From NCBI GenBank assembly GCA_913060875.1, contig CAJXSL010000014.1, positions 89,752 through 153,751 of the forward strand: a DNA stretch of 64,000 bases, given 5' to 3'. Shown one piece after another: positions 20,628-31,018 of this stretch. The translations under genes were made by a program, and so were the position numbers. Position 1 is the stretch's first letter; every line of letters begins with the position of its first letter. Under the pieces are notes generated by a model. That model did not search any database, had not been told where the DNA came from, and saw nothing but the letters and a program-made list of their open reading frames with translations. The stretch comes from an uncultured Desulfobacteraceae bacterium. GTDB taxonomy: Bacteria; Desulfobacterota; Desulfobacteria; Desulfobacterales; UBA5852.

Positions 20628-21071
20628 ATGGCCCTGATGAAGCAACTAGAAGAAATCGCTCGGGAAGATTTCCAGAAAAGCCCTTATTGGATGTTCTACT
20701 CCGGACACAACGGTGAATTTGATGTCGCGACGACCCTGATTTCCCAGGATCATCCCGCCTTCCACAAGCGAGCACCCCGTTTGATCAGCACCCGCTACGT
20801 ATTAAACAATGGCCGCCTACTGGAGGGTTTCCTCCATGAAAAAGCCCCTCACTTTTACCGGCACACCCTCTTTGTGAGAAATACGGGCTTTGAGACCTGG
20901 TTCGGCTTTTTGCCGCCGTCCCGGGATTATATTCGCTGCATTTATGACATGCTCAATCTTGCCAAAGACGATGTATTTCCCATCCGGTGGGAATCATTCG
21001 GGAAGGAATATTCCGGTACCATCAATGGGTTTGGCTACTTGAGCAATGGGGTTAATACGGAAATCAGGTAA
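20628..21071 (+). CDS. Hypothetical protein
   Basis: MALMKQLEEIAREDFQKSPYWMFYSGHNGEFDVATTLISQDHP...; no family recognised; the ORF could start at 20583. Confidence 0.65.
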   Translation: MALMKQLEEIAREDFQKSPYWMFYSGHNGEFDVATTLISQDHPAFHKRAPRLISTRYVLNNGRLLEGFLHEKAPHFYRHTLFVRNTGFETWFGFLPPSRDYIRCIYDMLNLAKDDVFPIRWESFGKEYSGTINGFGYLSNGVNTEIR

Positions 21072-21130
21072 ACCGCCTCGCCCCCGGGTTTGTAATCGCA
21101 AGGCAGCCCCCCCGGCACAGCCAGCACTGA

Positions 21131-21311
21131 CTATGACCTATCTCAAAAGAAATCTAAGTGCCCCTGGCGGCGTTTCCAGCGTTGCTGGATACCACATCGT
21201 TTGAATCAAATAGCGGGGCTCAAAATGCTCACATACGGCGTGTATGCTCCGCTTTTTCACCGTCTCGCGTCTTGCCAGGAACCCTCATCTTTATTTTGAG
21301 ATAGGTTATAG
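21131..21311 (-). repeat. Modular bulged-palindrome repeat (R2)
   Basis: 18-bp terminal inverted repeats CTATGACCTATCTCAAAA / TTTTGAGATAGGTTATAG (one mismatch); minus-strand CCTGGC-AA-GAC...GCC-GCCAGG core; central CATAC-ACGCC-GTATG. Confidence 0.85.
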
Positions 21312-21333
21312 CCCACCCCTTTTCAGGAAGTCG

Positions 21334-22296
21334 TCAAAACCCGTCACCATGCCCGGAAAATTTCTTCAGCACGCCGGCCTTCTGCATGGCCGCCTTGAAG
21401 TGGGCTTGAAACGTCTTGTCGGTCAGGCTGGGCACCTTGTCCTGCAATTGAACCAGGGAGATCCGGTTGATGATTTCCTTGCGGCTGGTCGCAACCGTTA
21501 CGATCCGGCCCTTGCGAATATCATCATAGGCCATATGGGATACAATGATACCCATACCCAAATCGTGCTTGATGCAGGCAATCACAGCCTGGAGACTGTC
21601 CACCGTCATGACAATCTTCGGATGGAGGGCTACTTTGCGGAAGTGGTGCCGGAACCAGCTGCGCAGCGCCATCGCATCAGGCTGATAGGATATAAACTCA
21701 CCCGCAATGAGACGTTTGAAAGAGAAATCATTTCCCAGGGCGGATTCGCAGTAGTTCTTCGAACACGCCAGGACGACTTCTTCATCGATAATCGGTTCGA
21801 TGCTGTAGATGCCAAGGTCGCCGTGGACCCTGCTTTGGGTCAAAAACACATCCACCAGGGCAAAATCCAGAGTGCCACGCCTCACCATGGACAAAAGCAC
21901 CGAGGGATCGCCCAGCGTCAGGGAAAAAGTAACTTCAGGATATTTTTTCCGAAACGATGAAAAAATTCCCGGAAAAAAGGCTTTGCCAAATTCCGTCGGG
22001 GCCCCCACCCGCAATTGCCCTGACGGTTTGGTTCGGGCCTGGTTAATGGTTCGGAGACCCGCCTCAAGGTCATGTAAAAACGGATTGACGATCGCAAACA
22101 ATCGATCCGCCTCGCCGGTGGGCACCAACTTCTTGTGCAGCCGCGTAAAAAGGGGGGTCTTGATTTCGACCTCCAGTTTTTTGAGCTGCTGACTAATCGC
22201 GGACGGTGTAATATTGGCCTGCCTTGCAGCAGCAACAACACTCCGCGTGGTATAGATGTCGTAGAAAATTTTCAGGCGATTGATATCTGGAAGCAT
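21334..22296 (-). CDS. LysR-family transcriptional regulator
   Basis: N-terminal HTH LKIFYDIYTTRSVVAAARQANITPSAISQQLKKLEVEIKTPLFTR and effector-binding domain. Confidence 0.93.
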   Translation of the reverse strand: MLPDINRLKIFYDIYTTRSVVAAARQANITPSAISQQLKKLEVEIKTPLFTRLHKKLVPTGEADRLFAIVNPFLHDLEAGLRTINQARTKPSGQLRVGAPTEFGKAFFPGIFSSFRKKYPEVTFSLTLGDPSVLLSMVRRGTLDFALVDVFLTQSRVHGDLGIYSIEPIIDEEVVLACSKNYCESALGNDFSFKRLIAGEFISYQPDAMALRSWFRHHFRKVALHPKIVMTVDSLQAVIACIKHDLGMGIIVSHMAYDDIRKGRIVTVATSRKEIINRISLVQLQDKVPSLTDKTFQAHFKAAMQKAGVLKKFSGHGDGF

Positions 22297-22419
22297 TAGA
22301 TAAACTTAACTTAAAATTTATTTTGTTTAAATTTACTAATACATCTTCCTGACATATAGTTCAAGCCAAGACATAAAGACCTCGCAGCGATCAACCGACG
22401 AACCAATAGGGGACAAACC

Positions 22420-22617
22420 ATGGCTATGGATCAATCTTCATGGCGAAACAAAATGGCCTTTCTGTTCACTCCGGAAGATTCTTTTACCACCTCCGAGCAA
22501 CAACGGGCCGCTCTTCTCTATCCGGCTTCCAAGCCGAATGTCTTTGGCCTTTTTAAATCGGTTTTCTGGATGGTCAATGCCATCGCCGCCGCTTTGCTGT
22601 TCGCCACCCACCTTTGA
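22420..22617 (+). CDS. Small (65 aa) putative membrane-anchored protein
   Basis: Divergent from the LysR gene; Shine-Dalgarno-like AGGGGAC upstream; C-terminal hydrophobic segment VFWMVNAIAAALLFATHL. Confidence 0.5.
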   Translation: MAMDQSSWRNKMAFLFTPEDSFTTSEQQRAALLYPASKPNVFGLFKSVFWMVNAIAAALLFATHL

Positions 22618-22939
22618 TCTCTCCTTGATGTCAAGGTCTTCGCCTCCCGAGAGATATCGGCAGCCATAGCTCTTGACATCAACATATCCGGGCCCACCTT
22701 AGCGGCAGGACGGCCGCACGCCGCAACCACTGGGTATTATGGAGAGTCATCAAGACCATCGGCCGTGTCGGTCGTGCCCGCATTGCCGATATCGGAATGC
22801 CGATCAACACGTTCATCATTCCGGAAGTCCTGCGGCACAAAAAAACGCTTTAGATCATTGCTATTGGTGAAAAGCGCTGCTCATCAGGCGTGCTGTGGCG
22901 GCGTCCATCAACCGGCGGAAACAGAAGGAGGCCCCAACC

Positions 22940-23551
22940 ATGAGAGTATTGATTGTATACTATTCGACCTACGGCCACGTTCACACCATGGCCGAAGCCA
23001 TCGCGGAAGGCGTCGGCCGGATTGACGGCGCCGAGGCGGTTTTACGACGGGTGCCCGAAACCCTTCCCCCCGATGTGATCGAAAAGATGGGGGCTGTCGA
23101 GGCGCAGAAATCCCAGGCGCATGTCCCGGTTTGCACCGTGGACGAATTGGCAACGGCCGATGCGGTCATCTTCGGTACCCCGACCCGCTTCGGCAACATG
23201 TGCGGGCAGATGCGCCAGTTCCTGGATGCCACGGGGCAATTGTGGGCGCAAGGGGCCCTGGTGGGCAAAGTCGGCAGCGTCTTTACGAGCACGGCCACCC
23301 AGCACGGGGGCCAGGAATCCACCATCCTGTCCTTTCACATTTCACTCCTGCACCATGGTTTCGTTGTTGTCGGCCTGCCCTACACGTTTCAAGGGCAGAT
23401 GCGAACCGACGAAATTACCGGCGGATCACCTTATGGGGCGTCCACCATTGCCGGAGGCTCCGGGGAACGAACGCCCAGTGCAAACGAACTGGAGGCCGCT
23501 CGTTTTCAGGGACGGCATGTGGCCGAAATTGCCGCCCGCCTGAAGGCGTAA
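22940..23551 (+). CDS. wrbA: NAD(P)H:quinone oxidoreductase / flavodoxin-fold protein, WrbA type
   Basis: [25 protein letters not shown]..., [22 protein letters not shown]. Confidence 0.93.
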   Translation: MRVLIVYYSTYGHVHTMAEAIAEGVGRIDGAEAVLRRVPETLPPDVIEKMGAVEAQKSQAHVPVCTVDELATADAVIFGTPTRFGNMCGQMRQFLDATGQLWAQGALVGKVGSVFTSTATQHGGQESTILSFHISLLHHGFVVVGLPYTFQGQMRTDEITGGSPYGASTIAGGSGERTPSANELEAARFQGRHVAEIAARLKA

Positions 23552-23675
23552 TCCGGCATGGGGCCCTCGCGCAAGTTAGCCGTTCGTAGCGGCTGGGGCA
23601 TCGACGACAACAGGCCCGCCGGCAACGAAAGGCCGGCCAGATTTTCCAGATCGTAAAAAAGAAAGGATTCTTCCG

Positions 23676-24413
23676 ATGAAATATGCTGTTGCGACAATCC
23701 TGATACTGGCCATGGCAGCCCCGGCGGGCGCCGGCGGCATGGCCGTTACCTACCAAGTCGAGGGGGCTTCTTATGAGGGCTACTATGTAAGCCCGTCAGC
23801 CGATGCCCCTCTGGTGCTGCTGATCCATGACTGGGACGGCTTGACCGACTACGAAGTCAAACGTGCCAACATGCTGGCGGCCAAAGGGTATGCCGTGTTT
23901 GCCGCCGATCTGTTCGGGGCCGGCGTGCGGCCCACCGAAGTCAAGGACAAGCGCCAGCACACCGGCGAGCTTTACAAAGACCGCGCCAAAATGCGGTCCC
24001 TTATAAAAGGCGCCCTGGACGCGGCCAATGCTAAGGGTGCCAATACCGCCAGCGCCGTTGTCATGGGGTACTGCTTCGGTGGCGCGGCGGTCCTTGAATT
24101 TGCCAGGTCCGGTGCCGACCTGAAAGGCTTCGTCTCCTTTCACGGCGGCCTCAAGACACCGGAAGGCCAAAGCTACGCCGATACGCAAGGGAAGGTGCTG
24201 ATCCTGCACGGCACAGCCGACAAGAACATCACCATGGACCAGTTTGCCGCCCTGGCCAACGCGCTGGAACAACACGGTGTGGCGCACGAAATGATCACCT
24301 ACGGCGGAGCGCCCCATGCTTTCACCGTCTTCGGCTCCGAACGCTACCGCAAGGATGCGGATGAAAAATCGTGGCAGCGCTTTCTATTTTTTCTTGAAGA
24401 TACGCTGAAATAA
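23676..24413 (+). CDS. Dienelactone hydrolase family protein
   Basis: Signal peptide; VLLIHDWDGLTDYEVKRANMLAAKGYAVFAADLFG; GYCFGGAAVLE nucleophile elbow. Confidence 0.9.
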   Translation: MKYAVATILILAMAAPAGAGGMAVTYQVEGASYEGYYVSPSADAPLVLLIHDWDGLTDYEVKRANMLAAKGYAVFAADLFGAGVRPTEVKDKRQHTGELYKDRAKMRSLIKGALDAANAKGANTASAVVMGYCFGGAAVLEFARSGADLKGFVSFHGGLKTPEGQSYADTQGKVLILHGTADKNITMDQFAALANALEQHGVAHEMITYGGAPHAFTVFGSERYRKDADEKSWQRFLFFLEDTLK

Positions 24414-24539
24414 GGCGGCTCTGAAAAACGTTCAAGATCAAGGCGTGCAAGGCCTGAGGAGTGCGGCGTACACCAGGTACGCCACAACGACGAAGGCCGC
24501 CGCAGAACGCCGATATTAAGCATTTTGCAAAGCCGCCTC
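24412..24539 (+). repeat. Modular bulged-palindrome repeat (R3)
   Basis: AGGCGGCTCTG...GCCGCCT ends; GATC-AA-GGCG...CGCC-GATA core; central GGCGTAC-ACCAG-GTACGCC. Confidence 0.8.
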
Positions 24540-25476
24540 AGCTGCGCCGGAACTGGACCAGCACCACGCCGCAAATCACCAGCAGCATGCCCGAAAAAAA
24601 GAGCAGCCCCAAATCCTGCTGGCGGTCCAACCAGCCCATCCCCACCAGGAAAGCGGTGATCAGGGCCGTTGTGGGCGGTTGGGCATTGGTGCAGACGGCC
24701 ACCTCCACCGGCCCCAGATCGTGCAGCAGGACGTTCCAGAGCAGCATCATGATGACACTGGTGAATACCGCCAGCCAGGCCAGAGAAAGCCAGGCCGCCG
24801 CCGAAATAGCGGTAAAATCCATTGCGACCAGACCCGGCCCGGCAAGGGGCAGCATCATCAAGGCGCCGATAATCAGACTCCAGGCCGTCACCGCCCGGGG
24901 GTCATGTTTCTGGCAGGCGCGCCGCGCGGCCACTGTATAAATCACCCAACTCAAAACGGCGCCTAAAATCCAGAAATCACCTGTCCGGATACGGCGAAAG
25001 GTCTCGCCGCTTTCCCATGGACGCAAGATAACGATGACGCCGACCAGGGCCAGCCCCACGCCGAAAATCTTCGGCAGGGGCGGCATGCGCCTTTTCAGCA
25101 GGCTGTCCAGGAGAAGGACGCCCAGCGGTGTCAGGGCATACAGCAGGGCCGGATGACTGGGAACCGTATATTGCAGCCCCTTGATGAAGCAATACTGGTT
25201 GAACAGCACCAGCAGGAACCCGAACCAGCAAAGCTGCCCCCATTCCTTCAGATTAAACCGCGGTGGGGGAATAAAGGAACCGGTCAACAGCAAAAAGATC
25301 ACGGCCGCCCCGGCCGCCCGCAGAAACGTCAAAACTTCGGGATTGTCAAAACCGATCGCTGCGGCCTTGCCGAAAAGATAGGTGGCCGACGCACACCCCA
25401 CGTGCAGGGCCATCAGGCCATAGAGCAGCCCCCGGGGCAACGTTTCGTCAGCGATTTGGGGTGATCGATGGGACAA
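24538..25476 (-). CDS. EamA/DMT-family transporter
   Basis: 10-TM pattern, two EamA-like halves. Confidence 0.88.
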   Translation of the reverse strand: MSHRSPQIADETLPRGLLYGLMALHVGCASATYLFGKAAAIGFDNPEVLTFLRAAGAAVIFLLLTGSFIPPPRFNLKEWGQLCWFGFLLVLFNQYCFIKGLQYTVPSHPALLYALTPLGVLLLDSLLKRRMPPLPKIFGVGLALVGVIVILRPWESGETFRRIRTGDFWILGAVLSWVIYTVAARRACQKHDPRAVTAWSLIIGALMMLPLAGPGLVAMDFTAISAAAWLSLAWLAVFTSVIMMLLWNVLLHDLGPVEVAVCTNAQPPTTALITAFLVGMGWLDRQQDLGLLFFSGMLLVICGVVLVQFRRS

Positions 25477-25687
25477 AGGATATTTCCTGAATCAAGTCTG
25501 GTCCGAATCCGGATATTTCACGCGTTCGTGATGTCCATTGGACGGCATCAGGGGCGCCGCTGTACTTCTGCTACCGCAAGCCCCTGATAACGCGGCCAAT
25601 GGGCATCTCGGGCGCGCCCGTAGGGTAAAAATTATTCATAAAATGTTCGGGCTAACCGGCGGGTCGCAGAAATGCGTTGACACCCGG

Positions 25688-26548
25688 CTACGCCTCCGCG
25701 CGATCCCTTACCATGAGAATAACAGCAAGAATGATCAATCCGCTCCCCACATAGCCCGCCGGTGAAAAGAATTCGCCCCACCAGAAGAAGGCCACCACAC
25801 CGGCGACCACCGGCTCCAGGGTCGCCGCAATGGCAGCGCGGCCGGCCTCGAGATATTTCAGGGCGGCATAGTGGCAATGGTAGGCCGTGAAGGTGCATAG
25901 CACGGCCAGGCTTGCCAGGGCCAGCCAGGCCGTCCAGGATTTCTCGGAAAATTCAAGCCAGGGTATCAGGCATAACGCCCCCATGGGGAGGATATAAAAA
26001 AAGACAGTGGCCGCCGAATATTTACCGCCGAAGTACTTGCCGAAAATATAGTAGAGGGAGTAGCAAAAACCGGCCACCAGGCCGTAGAAAATCGCAGTGG
26101 CCACTTGATCGGAATCCCCCCCGATCACATCGCCGGAGCCCAGGGATACCAGAGCCACACCGGCCAGTGTCGCCACCAGGGCCGTCATCTTGACCGTTGT
26201 CATCTTTTCCCGGAAGAAAAAAATAGCCATCAAGGCCACCCAGGCAGGCGCCGTATACAACAAGACGGACGCCAGGGCCGCACCGCCCTTCTGGACCGCC
26301 AACTGATAGGAACCGTAAAAAAGGAAAACACCGGTCAGGCTGAACAGCAGCAACACCGGCAGGTGGGCGACCGCCACTCGGACCTGGCGCTGCCAGATCG
26401 CCTGGGCGCCGAAACACAGCCAAGCCAGGACCGCCCGCCAGAACGCCACTTCCAGGGGAGCGACACCTTCCTGAAAGGCCAGTTTGGCAAAGGGGCCGAT
26501 CAACCCCCAAAGGGCGGCGGCGGAAAGAATGTACACGTAGCCTTTCAT
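25688..26548 (-). CDS. EamA/DMT-family transporter
   Basis: 10-TM pattern; MKGYVYILSAAALWGLIGPFAKLAFQEG. Confidence 0.88.
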   Translation of the reverse strand: MKGYVYILSAAALWGLIGPFAKLAFQEGVAPLEVAFWRAVLAWLCFGAQAIWQRQVRVAVAHLPVLLLFSLTGVFLFYGSYQLAVQKGGAALASVLLYTAPAWVALMAIFFFREKMTTVKMTALVATLAGVALVSLGSGDVIGGDSDQVATAIFYGLVAGFCYSLYYIFGKYFGGKYSAATVFFYILPMGALCLIPWLEFSEKSWTAWLALASLAVLCTFTAYHCHYAALKYLEAGRAAIAATLEPVVAGVVAFFWWGEFFSPAGYVGSGLIILAVILMVRDRAEA

Positions 26549-26746
26549 TCCCTGATCTCCATCCGGATTGATTCATGGCGTCCATTTCTGGACAGGGGTG
26601 CGTTGCGGCCGCCCCGGTTGACAGTCAGCCGGGCCGCCCTTAGGTTGATCGCAGAAGCACAGGGGGCCGACCGCCCTTTGGGCGACCAGCCCGATAAATA
26701 CGAACGCCGCTCCTCTTAGCATATCTTCCAAAGCGAGGCCAACACC

Positions 26747-26986
26747 ATGCGAACTGCCAAACCGGGAAAACATATCATCGATTTAGCCCTGCTGAACCGG
26801 CTCAATGCCGAAGGCTGCCCCGCCTGCGGCCACAAGTTCACCCTGGGCGATCCGGTCGTGGAAGCCTGCGGCGCCTGGGAAGGCGGGCCGCGGCTGATCC
26901 ATGAATCCGAAGCCATCTTCGACCGTGCAACCGCATCATATATTGAAAAACGCTGCTATGCCGCCAGGCGGGAACGCATTGTCTGA
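26747..26986 (+). CDS. Small zinc-finger-like hypothetical protein
   Basis: 79 aa with CPACGHKFTLGDPVVEACGAW. Confidence 0.6.
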   Translation: MRTAKPGKHIIDLALLNRLNAEGCPACGHKFTLGDPVVEACGAWEGGPRLIHESEAIFDRATASYIEKRCYAARRERIV

Positions 26987-27030
26987 TCCAAGGTCAAAAG
27001 CAGGGAGGGGACCCCATGGCGTCCCCCATC

Positions 27031-29028
27031 TTAAGTGGTAAATACCGCCAACAGCCCCTTGCGGGCATTCACGTTCTGGATCGTCACTTCAAGGACTTCC
27101 TCCGGTTTGAAGGACCGGCCGGTGATCAACGGCAGGTCGCACTCCACCATAAACGCCGTTAGCAGGACCTGATAGCTGTTGCGCCGCCGCTGGAGAACGA
27201 CAGCTTCGGTTTTCTCTCCCACCAGGCCTTCCAGATAACGCAACAACCAGTAATGATGGCGGTGATGCTGGACCCGGGAAACCGCCGCCATGGGCTGCTC
27301 GAGCTGAACCATCAGGTTGTTGATATCCTCCGCCGTATAAGGGTCTTCCAGCCCCAGAACGGCACGGATCTGACGCTGGGCAATCAGATCGAAGTATTTC
27401 CGGATCGGGCTGGTGGCGGTAAGGTAGGCATCCAGGCCGAGACCGGAATGTTTTTCCGCCTTGGTGTCCAGAACAAAACGGTTCAGTCGCCGCCGTTGCA
27501 TCCAGTTCTGGAAGAGGCTCCCCTCATTGCGTTTATAGAGACGCTCCTTGGGTTCCGGCTGGGAACGAAAAATGGCCGGCATGCCGTTGTCCCGCAGGAA
27601 TCGGGCCATGATCCAGTTGGCCATGATCATGAATTCGGACACCAGCAGGCGGGCAGGACTTTCGCGATTCAAACGGCTGAGATTGACCGCGCCATTCTCA
27701 TCGAGCCATACGTTCACGTCCGGCAGGGTAATCTGAACAGCCCCCTGGTCCAACCGAAAATCGCGAAATTTCTCGGCCACATGACGCAGGTTGACAATAT
27801 CCGTTTCGTCATCGGCCGACAGGTTGACATCGTAATAGGTCCGCTGGTGGCGCACGCGGATGACACTGGCGCAGATGTCGTAAGACTGGATCACACCAAA
27901 CGGGCTGACTTTGATAAAGGTCGAAATCGCCGGCCGTATCTCGCCGGCTTTGAGGCTACAGACCCCTTCCGCCAGGACAGGCGGCAGCATGGGAATACGA
28001 TGGTCCGGCATGTAAATCGAACTCCCCCGGGACAAGGCCTCGCGATCGATGGCATCGCCTTTCCGGACATGGTGGGCCACGTCCACGATATGCACGCCGA
28101 TGAGATAGCTATCCCCCAGATCCTGAATGCTCAGGGCGTCGTCGTAATCCAGGGTGGCCTGCCCATCGATGGTCATCAGGGGCAGATCGGTCAGGTCGCG
28201 CCGGGGGCCGCCGGCATCAAACAGGCGGGAGCGGGCCGCAACCCGATCCGCCTGGGCCAGTTCATCCGAGGCAAACGCGTCGGCAATGCCTTCGCGCACC
28301 AGTTCGATATTTTCGTCCCGGTCCATGATGCCCAACTGCACCAACTGCGCAAAGACATCATCCGGCCGATCGATACCGGCACCAGCGGCAATGGCGCGGC
28401 CAATGTCATGGGTCGGGCTGTCTTTTCCGAAAATACAATAGGATTTCAGAATGGCGGCGAATTCTTTGGCGTTGCTGCCGTTATTGGCGGCAGTCCGGGC
28501 CGCGGGGTCGGCCAGGGACCGACGCAGCCAGTCGCCGCCCTCCTGGATCAGCTTCCGGCGGCGGGCCGCCTCTTTTTCGCGGGCCAGCAGCTGTTCGACA
28601 TGCGCCTCCGAATGGGGGAAAAATTCATCGTTTTTGAATTTGAAGTAGCGCCGGTTGTCGAAAAAAGCCCGGATCACAGCCGATTCATGGTCACTGGTGC
28701 TGTTTTCCGGGAAGCAAAAGGCGGTCATGGTTCCCAGGTCGATCCACTCCTGTTCCGTGTTGAGAACCTCCCAAAGCTCGCGAATATCGATTTCACGGGT
28801 CAAGGCATTGCGCCGGAGCGCCAGATGCTTGAGCATATCGACGATCCGGTCACGCCCCAGCGCCAGATCGAGCCGGGACGCACTCCGGTGGGAAAGACGG
28901 CTGGGCGAAATGCTGACCTCGCGGGCATTCTCGGTCAGCAGCCGCAGCCGCTGCTTTTTAACATCGAGGATCACAGCGCAGAGAATGCGCTGTTTATCGA
29001 TATATTCGACGACAAAACCGGATTCCAT
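27031..29028 (-). CDS. RNase II/R-family (RNB domain) exoribonuclease
   Basis: RNB motif TIDGQATLDYDDALSIQDLGDSYLIGVHIVDVAHHVRKGDAIDREALSRGSSIYMPDHRIPMLPPVL; likely start 29028. Confidence 0.9.
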   Translation of the reverse strand: MESGFVVEYIDKQRILCAVILDVKKQRLRLLTENAREVSISPSRLSHRSASRLDLALGRDRIVDMLKHLALRRNALTREIDIRELWEVLNTEQEWIDLGTMTAFCFPENSTSDHESAVIRAFFDNRRYFKFKNDEFFPHSEAHVEQLLAREKEAARRRKLIQEGGDWLRRSLADPAARTAANNGSNAKEFAAILKSYCIFGKDSPTHDIGRAIAAGAGIDRPDDVFAQLVQLGIMDRDENIELVREGIADAFASDELAQADRVAARSRLFDAGGPRRDLTDLPLMTIDGQATLDYDDALSIQDLGDSYLIGVHIVDVAHHVRKGDAIDREALSRGSSIYMPDHRIPMLPPVLAEGVCSLKAGEIRPAISTFIKVSPFGVIQSYDICASVIRVRHQRTYYDVNLSADDETDIVNLRHVAEKFRDFRLDQGAVQITLPDVNVWLDENGAVNLSRLNRESPARLLVSEFMIMANWIMARFLRDNGMPAIFRSQPEPKERLYKRNEGSLFQNWMQRRRLNRFVLDTKAEKHSGLGLDAYLTATSPIRKYFDLIAQRQIRAVLGLEDPYTAEDINNLMVQLEQPMAAVSRVQHHRHHYWLLRYLEGLVGEKTEAVVLQRRRNSYQVLLTAFMVECDLPLITGRSFKPEEVLEVTIQNVNARKGLLAVFTT

Positions 29029-29263
29029 AACCTTGCAAAATATCAATCCGCTGCTTCAAAGTCAATCCGCGATACCAACAGGGAGATAAATACTTTTATT
29101 GATTTCATGGGGTTTCCAAAGGATACCCCCCTTCCGGCCAGGGCCGCCGCCCGGCAGCCCTGGCCCGTAAATTGACCCCGGGCGCAAACAGTCTTAATCT
29201 AGTGATTCTGCACGCCGATAACCCCATTCTCAGGACAGTCCGATCTTAAAGGAATATGGTATC

Positions 29264-31018
29264 TTGAAGCCCCTGGATCTGATCAAACCCACCTTCATCG
29301 AAAACCGCACCCGCATCCTCATCGGCCTGATCAGCCTGATTATCGTCGATTTCCTGCAGCTGCTCATCCCCCGCATCATCAAAACCGCGGTAGACGAACT
29401 GGCCCTTTATGAGGCGTCGTGGTCTGGACTGCTGCGGCAGGCGCTTCTCATCGTGGTGGTGGGCCTCTTTATCGGGGGCTTTCGCTATGTGTGGCGACGC
29501 TGCCTCCTGGGCACGTCCCGGCGTGTGGAGGAAGCCCTGCGCAACCGCCTGTTTCGTCACCTGCAGACCCTCTCCGCCCGATTTTTCGACACTGCCTCCA
29601 CCGGGGATCTCATGGCCCATGCCACCAACGATATCAACCAGGTGCGGATGGCCACCGGCATGGGCCTGGTGGCATTCAACGATGCCATCGTGCTGGGGGC
29701 GGCCGCCATTGGCTTCATGCTTTACATCAATGTGCAGCTGACCCTGCTGGTTCTCATCCCGGCGCCGCTGATCGTCCTGGGAACCCGTTTCTTCAGCCGT
29801 CAGATGCACGCCCGCTACCAGACCGTCCAACGCACCTTTGCCGAATTGACCGAAGTGGTCCGCGAACGGCTGGCCGGCATACGGGTGATCAAGGCTTATA
29901 ATTGGCAAACGGCATCGGCCGACGCCGTGCGAACCGCTTCCGGAAACTACGTCCGGGAAAACATCGCCCTGGTGCGTGTTACCGGGGCCTTCATGCCCAT
30001 GATGGTGCTGCTCACCCAATTGAGCATGGTTGTCGTGGTCGGAATAGGCGGACGCCAGGCCATCCTGCAGGAAATCACACCCGGTGACTTCGTGGCTTTT
30101 ATCAGCTACCTGGGGCTGCTGACCTGGCCCATGATGGCCATGGGGTGGGTGACCAACCTGATCCAGCGCGGCAAGGCCTCCCTGGAGCGCCTGAACACGA
30201 TTCTGGAAACCAGGCCCCTTGTCGCCAACCGGCCGGAAGCCAGCGCAAGCATTGCCCCCCCCTGCCGCCTCACCTTCCAGGGCGTGTCCTTTGCCTACGA
30301 CAGCATGGCCCACGGGGCCGTTCAACCCGCCTTGCGGGACATCGACCTGACCGTATCGCCGGGGGAAACGGTGGGCATCGTGGGGCCACCCGGCGCTGGC
30401 AAGACAACCCTGCTGAACCTGATCCCCCGCCTGTACGACCCCGATGCGGGCCGGATCTCGGTCAACGGCACGGACCTGCGCGCCATGCAGCTGCAGACCC
30501 TGCGCGCCCTGGTCACCATCGTTCCCCAGGAACCCTTCCTGTTTGCCGGCACCATTCGGGACAACATCACCCTGGGCCGCACCGTGAAGACCGGCCATCT
30601 GGACGATGTCCTGGCCAAGGCCGCCCTGAGCCGCACCGTGAGCGCTTTTCCCCGCGGGCTGGACACCCTGGTGGGCGAAAAAGGCGTCGTCCTTTCCGGA
30701 GGCCAGAAGCAGCGCATCGCCCTGGCCCGGGCCCTGCTGGAAGACACGCCGCTTCTGCTCCTGGACGACCCCATCAGCCAGGTGGACATGGCCACCGGCC
30801 GCCGGTTGATCCGCACGCTGGAGGGGCTCCGGGGAAACCGGGCCCTGATCGTCGTCTCCCACCGGCTTTCAGCCCTGCGCCGGGCCGATCGGATCATCGT
30901 GCTCCAGCGCGGCCGCATCACCGCCGCCGGGGATCATGACCGTCTGATGGCGGACGGCGGCTATTATGCGGAAACCGTTCAGATGCAGGCCATAACGGAG
31001 GCCCTCGATGCAGCATGA
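29264..31018 (+). CDS. ABC exporter, permease-ATPase fusion (half-transporter 1)
   Basis: 6-TM exporter fold; Walker A GPPGAGKTT; LSGGQKQRIALARALL; TTG start. Confidence 0.93.
   Translation: MKPLDLIKPTFIENRTRILIGLISLIIVDFLQLLIPRIIKTAVDELALYEASWSGLLRQALLIVVVGLFIGGFRYVWRRCLLGTSRRVEEALRNRLFRHLQTLSARFFDTASTGDLMAHATNDINQVRMATGMGLVAFNDAIVLGAAAIGFMLYINVQLTLLVLIPAPLIVLGTRFFSRQMHARYQTVQRTFAELTEVVRERLAGIRVIKAYNWQTASADAVRTASGNYVRENIALVRVTGAFMPMMVLLTQLSMVVVVGIGGRQAILQEITPGDFVAFISYLGLLTWPMMAMGWVTNLIQRGKASLERLNTILETRPLVANRPEASASIAPPCRLTFQGVSFAYDSMAHGAVQPALRDIDLTVSPGETVGIVGPPGAGKTTLLNLIPRLYDPDAGRISVNGTDLRAMQLQTLRALVTIVPQEPFLFAGTIRDNITLGRTVKTGHLDDVLAKAALSRTVSAFPRGLDTLVGEKGVVLSGGQKQRIALARALLEDTPLLLLDDPISQVDMATGRRLIRTLEGLRGNRALIVVSHRLSALRRADRIIVLQRGRITAAGDHDRLMADGGYYAETVQMQAITEALDAA

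Noticed and set aside
29246-30862. 538-aa minus-strand ORF
   Set aside because: Antisense to the first ABC exporter gene; Gln/Gly/His-rich translation with no domain.
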